Source of the DNA: Streptococcus oralis
GTDB lineage: Bacteria; Bacillota; Bacilli; Lactobacillales; Streptococcaceae
DNA length: 12,959 nucleotides
Direction of reading: 5' to 3'
Assembly (NCBI GenBank): GCA_937930605.1
Contig: CALHBZ010000121.1
Span: 1-12,959 of the forward strand
Each line of letters starts with the position of its first letter. The stretch's first letter is position 1. A program made the position numbers and the translations under genes. Of the stretch, positions 7,836 through 12,959 are shown piece after piece. Below the pieces are notes generated by a model, which saw only the letters and a list, made by a program, of their open reading frames with translations, did not search any database and was not told the origin of the DNA.

Positions 7836-8864
7836 ATGAATAAACCTTTGATTACAATAATTATCCCATTATATAATGGCGAAAAAACTATAGATAGAGC
7901 TATAAAAAGTATAATTAGAAATGATTCTTATATCGAAGATATTGAGATTCTTATTATTGAAAACGGTTCGACAGATCAATCTTTTCATATCAGTAAAAAA
8001 TACTCTGAACTATATCCAAATATATATTTATTTCAGTCAAGTAAAGGTGTCAGCTTTGCGAGAAACTTAGGTATGGAAAAAGCAAGGGGCAAATGGCTTT
8101 TATTTCTAGATGCAGACGATTATTTAATTGAACCCAATGTTAAGTCAATTGTAGAAGAATTGAGAATGACAGAAACTAATTTATGCGTGTATAACTTTGA
8201 AAAAGGTTCCAATCCGGTAACGCTTTATACTGAAAATGAGATTATTTCAACTACAGATGAAATGAATTCATTTATAATTAAATCTTTATCTGAACCAACT
8301 AAGCATATGACTGTATGGGGAAAAGCATTTAGACGAACGATTATTCAACAATATAACCTTAAATTCAATACTGATTTAAGAGTTTCAGAAGATAGTGATT
8401 TTTATCTTAGATTTCTTTTGGTAATTCACAGCTTAACAATATCTTCTCGAACTTTATACCATTATTCAATAGATTCACCATCAACGATGAGGACATTTTC
8501 TTCTGATAAATTAGAAGGTTATATTGTTTCGCTAGATGAAAGTTCAAAAGTATTAGAAAATGCTGATAGTACTATTCGAGAAGCCTTTGAGTTATATAAG
8601 TTGGCGCATTTTAATTTAATAATGGTTAGAGAAGTATTCCATTTTGATAATACAAAGAGTTTTAGAGAAAAAATCAGGGAAATGATTAGGCTCTATAGGA
8701 TACCTATGTTTTCTGAGCCTATACAAAATCTATCTATCTCTAGTATAAGGAATTTATCGCTTGTGCCTCTATTTTTCTTGAAAAAACATTTATATAATTT
8801 AGCGGCATTGGTTTATATCATTCGAGTGGGGCAAAACAAATTCAAAGAAGGAAGAAAAAGTTAA
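7836..8864 (+). CDS. GT2-family glycosyltransferase
   Basis: 342 residues from ATG 7836; ATG 7830, immediately after the wzy stop, gives 344 and cannot be excluded. The sequence before both is poor in SD-like bases, so translation probably depends on ribosomes finishing wzy. GT-A fold signs (numbered from 7830): ITIIIPLYNG (8-17), IIENGSTDQS (42-51), GVSFARNLGMEKARG (73-87), the metal-binding LDADDY (93-98), VWGKAFRR (162-169) and SEDSDFYLRF (186-195), the usual position of the catalytic base. It is an inverting, cytoplasmic enzyme that adds one sugar to the lipid-linked repeat. The C-terminal part has a hydrophobic stretch (LSLVPLFFLKK) that may touch the membrane. Donor and linkage are unknown. 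It is AT-rich like its neighbours. No gene name recognised. Confidence 0.9.
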   Translation: MNKPLITIIIPLYNGEKTIDRAIKSIIRNDSYIEDIEILIIENGSTDQSFHISKKYSELYPNIYLFQSSKGVSFARNLGMEKARGKWLLFLDADDYLIEPNVKSIVEELRMTETNLCVYNFEKGSNPVTLYTENEIISTTDEMNSFIIKSLSEPTKHMTVWGKAFRRTIIQQYNLKFNTDLRVSEDSDFYLRFLLVIHSLTISSRTLYHYSIDSPSTMRTFSSDKLEGYIVSLDESSKVLENADSTIREAFELYKLAHFNLIMVREVFHFDNTKSFREKIREMIRLYRIPMFSEPIQNLSISSIRNLSLVPLFFLKKHLYNLAALVYIIRVGQNKFKEGRKS

Positions 8865-9979
8865 TGAAAAGAATTCTAGTATTTGGGATGAATCAAAACC
8901 CTGGCGGAGTCGAATCGTTTATTATGAATTATTTTCGTGAATTTAATCGCGAAAAATTAACCTTAGATTTTTTATGTAATTCAAATGATAAAATAGCTTA
9001 TGAGGATGAACTTATTTCTAAAGAAGCAAGAGTTTTTCACCTAACAGCGAGAAGTAAAAATCCGATACGTTATTATTGGGAAATGTATAGATTCTTCAAA
9101 AAATATGCATCTGATTATCAGGCAATTTGGGTTAATATTAATAGCTTAGCAAATATTGACTATTTAAAATTTGCAAGATGTTTTGGTATTCCGGTTCGAA
9201 TTGTACACAGCCATAATAGTCAAAATATGGATACCAAACTTCGTGAGAAATTACATAATCATAATAGAGATAGAATTGAAAAGTGGGCGACCGATTTTTG
9301 GGCTTGTTCGCACGAAGCTGCAAAATGGTTTTACAACGAAGAAACCATTGGAAAAGTTAAGATTATACCAAATGCTATTAATATGAATACTTCTATTTTT
9401 TCTTCTGAGGCAAGAGAAAAAATTCGGACTGATTATACATTAGATAATAAATTTGTATTAGGTCATGTAGGACGTTTGCATTTTCAAAAGAATCAAGAAT
9501 TTATGATAAGAGTCTTGGCCAAATTACTTGAAATTAGAAATGATGTTTGCTTAGTTCTAGTTGGTCAAGGTGAAGACCTGAATAAATTAAAGTTACTAGC
9601 TGAGAAGCTAGCTGTTCAAGAGAAGGTGTACTTTGTAGGTGTTCAGTCGAATATATCAGAATGGTTAAGTGCTTTTGACTTATTCTTTTTTCCGTCGAAA
9701 TTTGAAGGTCTACCATTAGCCCCTTTAGAAGCTCAAGCAAATGGCCTTCCAATACTTCTGTCAGAAGAAGCTATGCCTCTGGAGGCAAAAATCAACGATA
9801 ATACTTTTTTTTATTCATTGAAGGAAAGTGAAGAAAATTGGGCAAAATTCCTTGATGAAGTGATTCGTACAACAACTCGTTTAAATTATGAAGATATACG
9901 AGATAATTTTGAGAAATCTGGCTACGACATTAAGGTAGCTGCTCAAAATCTTGAAAAACAATTGCTAGAATTAGTTTAG
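8864..9979 (+). CDS. GT4-family glycosyltransferase, EpsF-like
   Basis: 371 residues, retaining GT-B fold. Seen: the N-terminal glycine-rich loop NPGGVESF (12-19), HSHNSQ (115-120), IPNAINM (168-174), the C-terminal domain start LGHVGRLHFQKN (199-210), VLVGQGED (231-238), and the EX7E nucleotide-sugar motif with E281 and E289 (FEGLPLAPLEAQ). The overall pattern recalls EpsF-type enzymes of Firmicutes exopolysaccharide loci. The ATG overlaps the stop of the preceding gene by one base (TAATG at 8862-8866), with AAGGAAG at 8848-8854 as SD, so the two GTs are translationally coupled. It should add one alpha-linked sugar at the cytoplasmic face; the donor cannot be told. Eight T bases at 9805-9812 are a possible slippage tract. 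Confidence 0.92.
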   Translation: MKRILVFGMNQNPGGVESFIMNYFREFNREKLTLDFLCNSNDKIAYEDELISKEARVFHLTARSKNPIRYYWEMYRFFKKYASDYQAIWVNINSLANIDYLKFARCFGIPVRIVHSHNSQNMDTKLREKLHNHNRDRIEKWATDFWACSHEAAKWFYNEETIGKVKIIPNAINMNTSIFSSEAREKIRTDYTLDNKFVLGHVGRLHFQKNQEFMIRVLAKLLEIRNDVCLVLVGQGEDLNKLKLLAEKLAVQEKVYFVGVQSNISEWLSAFDLFFFPSKFEGLPLAPLEAQANGLPILLSEEAMPLEAKINDNTFFYSLKESEENWAKFLDEVIRTTTRLNYEDIRDNFEKSGYDIKVAAQNLEKQLLELV

Positions 9980-9989
9980 GGAAGATAAC

Positions 9990-10979
9990 ATGGTTAATAA
10001 GATTGATTTTGTAGTTACTTGGGTTGATGGCAATGATCCAATGTGGCGTGAGGAAAAGAAGAAATACGAAGTTTTAGATGGTAGACCGACTTTAAATGAT
10101 GAAACCAGATATAGAGATATGGATTTGTTTCAATATTGGTTTCGAGCGGTAGAAAAATATGCCCCATGGGTTAATAATATTTATTTCATTACATATGGAC
10201 ATTTACCAGAGTGGTTAAATATAAATCATCCTAAATTAAAAATCATAAAGCATGAAGATTATATTCCAAGAGAATATTTACCGACTTTTAGTTCAAATGT
10301 AATTGAACTAAATCTTTTTAGGATTAAGGAATTGAGTGAGCAGTTCGTTCTTTTTAGTGACGATGTTTTTATTAACACATTTTTAAAGGAAGAAGATTTG
10401 TTTAAAAATCACTTGCCTCGATTGTTAAGTATATATCGACCTTTAGTTCCAACAAAAGAATTTGATTATATTAATTTCAATCATTTATTAATAATGAATA
10501 GATACTTTCATGATAAAAAAACATTATCACAGCATAAGGGTAAATTTTTTAATGTAGGTTATGGAAAGTTTAATCTGTATAATCTATTTAGCATTTTTTA
10601 TTCAGGGATTATTGGTTATCATGACGCTCATGTTGCTATGCCTCATTTAAAAAGCACTTTTGCAGAGATTTGGAATAAGGAAGGGGTACTTCTAGATCAA
10701 GTTTGTAAAAACAAATTTCGTTCAACTAAAGATGTTAACCATTGGTTAATGAGCTATTGGAATATTGAAACAAATTCATTTATGCCACAGGGGCTTTCCG
10801 TTGGAGAATATGTTCCTCTTGCTGATTCTGAAAAGATTGAATCTATAATTTTAAAACAAAAAAATAAATTCCTTTGTATAAATGATGATGAACATACCCA
10901 AAATTTCAGCAATGAAGTTGATTTTGTTCGCAAAATATTTGAGAATAAATTTCCTAAAAAATCTAAATTTGAAAAGTAA
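9990..10979 (+). CDS. Stealth-family hexose-1-phosphate transferase (WefC-like)
   Basis: 329 residues. Stealth proteins move a sugar-1-phosphate, rather than a sugar, from a nucleotide sugar to the acceptor and so make phosphodiester links; the family includes meningococcal capsule polymerases, the catalytic part of human GNPTAB, and WefC of oral streptococcal receptor polysaccharides. Seen: region 1, IDFVVTWVDGNDPMW (5-19); region 2, from RYRDMDLFQYWFRAVEKYAPW (40-60) through IYFITYGHLPEWL (64-76), LPTFSSNVIE (97-106) and the acidic FSDDVF (122-127); region 3, around GYHDAHVAMPHLKSTF. A region 4-like end is less clear. The SD GGGAAG at 9979-9984 overlaps the previous stop. The gene predicts an anionic polysaccharide with a phosphodiester inside or between repeats. 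The sugar moved (Gal, GalNAc or GlcNAc in relatives) is not readable here. Confidence 0.93.
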   Translation: MVNKIDFVVTWVDGNDPMWREEKKKYEVLDGRPTLNDETRYRDMDLFQYWFRAVEKYAPWVNNIYFITYGHLPEWLNINHPKLKIIKHEDYIPREYLPTFSSNVIELNLFRIKELSEQFVLFSDDVFINTFLKEEDLFKNHLPRLLSIYRPLVPTKEFDYINFNHLLIMNRYFHDKKTLSQHKGKFFNVGYGKFNLYNLFSIFYSGIIGYHDAHVAMPHLKSTFAEIWNKEGVLLDQVCKNKFRSTKDVNHWLMSYWNIETNSFMPQGLSVGEYVPLADSEKIESIILKQKNKFLCINDDEHTQNFSNEVDFVRKIFENKFPKKSKFEK

Positions 10980-10994
10980 AGGGGAACTAAATTG
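10979..10994 (+). promoter_or_regulatory. Ribosome binding site for the TTG start of the second GT2 gene
   Basis: AAGGGG at 10979-10984 overlaps the end of the Stealth gene stop codon and stands seven bases before TTG 10992. The first conserved strand begins six residues later, so a downstream start would cut into the fold. Confidence 0.65.
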
Positions 10995-11996
10995 AAAAAT
11001 CAAAAAATTCTTAGTGTGGTAATTCCATCCTATAACGCAGTCTCATTTTTAAAAGAAACGATTCCAACACTAACTTCTATTAGAAATAACGAAGATATTG
11101 AAGTTCTTATTGTGAATGATGGTTCTAAGGATGAGACACTTCAAGTTGCACGAGAATTGCAAAAGGAGTATCCGGAAGTAGTATATATAATTGACAAAGA
11201 AAATGGTGGACATGGATCTACAATTAATGCAGGAATCAGAGAGGCACGAGGGAAATATTTTAAAGTTGTTGATGCTGATGATTGGGTAGACAGTAATAAT
11301 TTCGAAAAACTCGTACAGTTTCTTCATAAAACAGATGTTGATGAAATCATTTCGCCATATACAGATGTTTATGAACAGGATGGGAGAAAAGAAGAAATTA
11401 ACTATTTTAAAAATTGTTCTTTAAAACCTTATCAAGATTTTGATTATGCTGATTTCTTAGAACATATTCAGATATTACCTAGAATGCACTCTATAACAAT
11501 AAAGACTTCAATTTTGAAAGATAACAATATAAAAATAGATGAAAATATGTTTTATGTTGACATGGAGTACATTGTTTTTCCAACACCATTTATCAAAACA
11601 ATTGCTTATACACCTGATTCTGTTTATCAGTATCGTAGAGGTTATGAGGGACAGAGCACAAGTATTCAGAACTATATAAAGAATAGAAAAATGGTTTATC
11701 ATGTTACGTTCGCTTTACTTGATTTTTATAATAAGTATACTTTTCCTAATATTCTGGAAAAACTAGTTAAAGAGACAATTGATAGATGTGTTACTATTAT
11801 GACAAATGTTTGTCTATCAATGGAAGATACTAAACAAGGTAAAAAGGAACTTCTTGATTTTGATCAGAAATTAAAATCAATAAATTCTGAATTCTATTAT
11901 CATAAACAAGGGAAAAAAGCTAAAGTTCTAAGATATTCAAATTACCTATTGTTTGGTTTGTTATCTAGTTATACTAAGAAATCTAAAAGAGTATAG
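10992..11996 (+). CDS. GT2-family glycosyltransferase (second)
   Basis: 334 residues from TTG 10992, with AAGGGG at 10979-10984 seven bases upstream; no in-frame ATG is near the conserved N-terminus. GT-A fold motifs: LSVVIPSYNA (7-16), VLIVNDGSKDET (38-49), the block NGGHGSTINAGIREARG (71-87), VVDADDW (92-98) and a YVDMEY element (188-193) in place of the common EDxxF. The NGGHGSTIN form marks a subgroup of GT2 enzymes widespread in lactic acid bacteria and different from the first GT2 here. It follows the Stealth gene by 12 bases, so it may build on the phosphosugar or finish the repeat. Substrate unknown. The C-terminus is basic with no clear membrane segment. Confidence 0.9.
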   Translation: MKNQKILSVVIPSYNAVSFLKETIPTLTSIRNNEDIEVLIVNDGSKDETLQVARELQKEYPEVVYIIDKENGGHGSTINAGIREARGKYFKVVDADDWVDSNNFEKLVQFLHKTDVDEIISPYTDVYEQDGRKEEINYFKNCSLKPYQDFDYADFLEHIQILPRMHSITIKTSILKDNNIKIDENMFYVDMEYIVFPTPFIKTIAYTPDSVYQYRRGYEGQSTSIQNYIKNRKMVYHVTFALLDFYNKYTFPNILEKLVKETIDRCVTIMTNVCLSMEDTKQGKKELLDFDQKLKSINSEFYYHKQGKKAKVLRYSNYLLFGLLSSYTKKSKRV

Positions 11997-12003
11997 AATA
12001 GAG

Positions 12004-12959
12004 ATGAAAGTACTTAAAAATTACGCCTACAATCTTTCTTACCAATTGTTGGTGATTTTACTCCCTATTATTACGACTCCCTATGTAACACGGGTCTTTT
12101 CTTCAGATGATTTAGGGACGTATGGATACTTTAATTCCATTGTCACCTACTTCATCCTCTTAGCGACGCTAGGAGTTGCTAACTATGGGACCAAGGTCAT
12201 TTCAGGATATCGCAAGGAAATTCAAAAAAACTTTTGGGGAATCTACTCCCTGCAATTAGGTGCAACAGTTCTTTCTATGTCCTTGTATACTCTTCTTTGT
12301 CTGACTCTTCCCTTTATGCAAAATCCAGTAGCCTACATTCTAGGCTTGGCTTTGGTTTCTAAAGGATTAGATATATCCTGGCTTTTTCAAGGGCTAGAGG
12401 ATTTTCGAAAGATTACTGTTCGAAATATCACAGTCAAGCTCGTTGGTGTAATCTCCATCTTCCTTTTTGTCAAATCTGCAGATGATCTATACCTCTATGT
12501 CTTTTTGCTAACCATATTTGAACTCTTGGGGCAGCTAAGTATGTGGTTGCCTGCTCGTGAGTTTATTGGTAGACCTCATTTTGATTTAGAATATGCTAAG
12601 CATCATTTGAAACCCGTCATATTATTATTCCTTCCTCAAGTAGCTATCTCTTTGTATGTTACTCTAGATCGTACCATGCTTGGAGCATTGGCTTCTACAA
12701 AAGATGTAGGAATTTATGATCAGGCTTTGAAATTGGTGAATATTTTATTGACCTTAGTAACTTCATTGGGGAGTGTCATGTTGCCACGAGTATCTAGTCT
12801 ATTATCAGAGGGTGATCATAAAGCTGTAAATAAGATGCATGAGATGGCTTTCTTGATTTATAATGTAGTTATTTTTCCTATTATAGCTGGAATGTTAATT
12901 GTTAATGAGGATTTTGTTCAATTTTTCCTTGGGCAAGATTTTCAGGATGCTCGCTATGC
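12004..12959 (+). CDS. wzx: Repeat-unit flippase Wzx (5' part, runs off the window)
   Basis: The frame is open from ATG 12004 to the window end: 318 complete codons of a protein usually about 470 long. It starts seven bases after the previous stop with only a weak SD (about GAATAGAG). Wzx belongs to the MATE/MVF-like polysaccharide transport (PST) family and moves the lipid-linked repeat to the outer face. Seen: the hallmark N-terminus KNYAYNLSYQLLVILLPIITTPYVTRVF split over the first membrane span, LGTYGYFNSIVTYF in the second, ISWLFQGLEDFRKIT, and LPQVAISLYVTLDRTMLG, all typical of streptococcal Wzx. About nine membrane segments are visible. Its first 800 or so bases are clearly less AT-rich than the genes before it (bases 12301-12360 have 26 G or C in 60), which suggests a separate origin. 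Confidence 0.95.
   Translation, partial: MKVLKNYAYNLSYQLLVILLPIITTPYVTRVFSSDDLGTYGYFNSIVTYFILLATLGVANYGTKVISGYRKEIQKNFWGIYSLQLGATVLSMSLYTLLCLTLPFMQNPVAYILGLALVSKGLDISWLFQGLEDFRKITVRNITVKLVGVISIFLFVKSADDLYLYVFLLTIFELLGQLSMWLPAREFIGRPHFDLEYAKHHLKPVILLFLPQVAISLYVTLDRTMLGALASTKDVGIYDQALKLVNILLTLVTSLGSVMLPRVSSLLSEGDHKAVNKMHEMAFLIYNVVIFPIIAGMLIVNEDFVQFFLGQDFQDARY

Noticed and set aside
9138..9752. Small frames on both strands inside the GT4 gene
   Set aside because: They are products of AT-rich coding sequence with no SD, and the GT4 motifs are intact in the main frame across the region.
1..12959. A new kind of system (defence island, CRISPR, retron, prophage, toxin-antitoxin)
   Set aside because: Every gene seen belongs to capsule synthesis or peptide transport. 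There are no direct repeat arrays, reverse transcriptase, nuclease, integrase or toxin motifs. Any novelty is in polysaccharide chemistry.

Overview
The window is the 5' two thirds or so of a Wzx/Wzy-type capsular polysaccharide (cps) locus from a streptococcus of the mitis group (S. pneumoniae, S. mitis, S. oralis and relatives). The evidence is the canonical regulatory block wzg-wzh-wzd-wze followed by wchA. All five are near full-length matches, as I remember them, to the pneumococcal CpsA-CpsE proteins, with the known catalytic residues at the expected positions. A species cannot be fixed from this window. The oligopeptide-binding protein gene just upstream of wzg points to a commensal-type or non-standard layout, because in typical pneumococci dexB precedes the locus and aliA follows it.

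Layout: 1-815 is the 3' end of an AliA/AliB/AliD-like peptide-binding lipoprotein gene. It is closed by a hairpin terminator at about 823-857. A short intergenic region carries an extended -10 promoter (TATAAT at 957-962) that should drive the whole cps operon. Then come wzg (994-2439), wzh (2441-3172), wzd (3181-3873), wze (3883-4566) and wchA (4589-5956). The serotype-specific part follows: a DUF4422-type glycosyltransferase (5958-6749), an EpsG-type Wzy polymerase (6762-7829), a GT2 glycosyltransferase (7836-8864), a GT4 glycosyltransferase (8864-9979), a Stealth-family sugar-phosphate transferase (9990-10979), a second GT2 enzyme (10992-11996), and the first 318 codons of the flippase Wzx (12004 to the window end). 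All genes are on the + strand, with gaps of 0-22 bases or small overlaps, which fits one polycistronic transcript.

How it works together (family knowledge plus inference): WchA starts each repeat unit by putting Glc-1-P on undecaprenyl phosphate. The DUF4422, GT2, GT4 and second GT2 enzymes add sugars, and the Stealth protein adds a sugar-1-phosphate, giving a phosphodiester-containing repeat. Wzx flips the unit, Wzy polymerises it, Wzd/Wze/Wzh control assembly by tyrosine phosphorylation and dephosphorylation, and Wzg attaches polymer to the wall. The best prediction is therefore an anionic, phosphodiester-linked polysaccharide of about five or more residues, similar in logic to the receptor polysaccharides of oral streptococci. 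Nucleotide-sugar genes (for example glf or rml) and further transferases would lie beyond the right edge.

The conserved head of the locus has ordinary streptococcal GC, the serotype-specific middle is very AT-rich, and wzx rises again. This mosaic is typical of capsule loci assembled by recombination. I see no insertion sequence, tRNA, rRNA, CRISPR array or phage gene. I do not recognise the exact gene order after wchA as a named serotype, so the polysaccharide may be undescribed, but the system type itself is well known.
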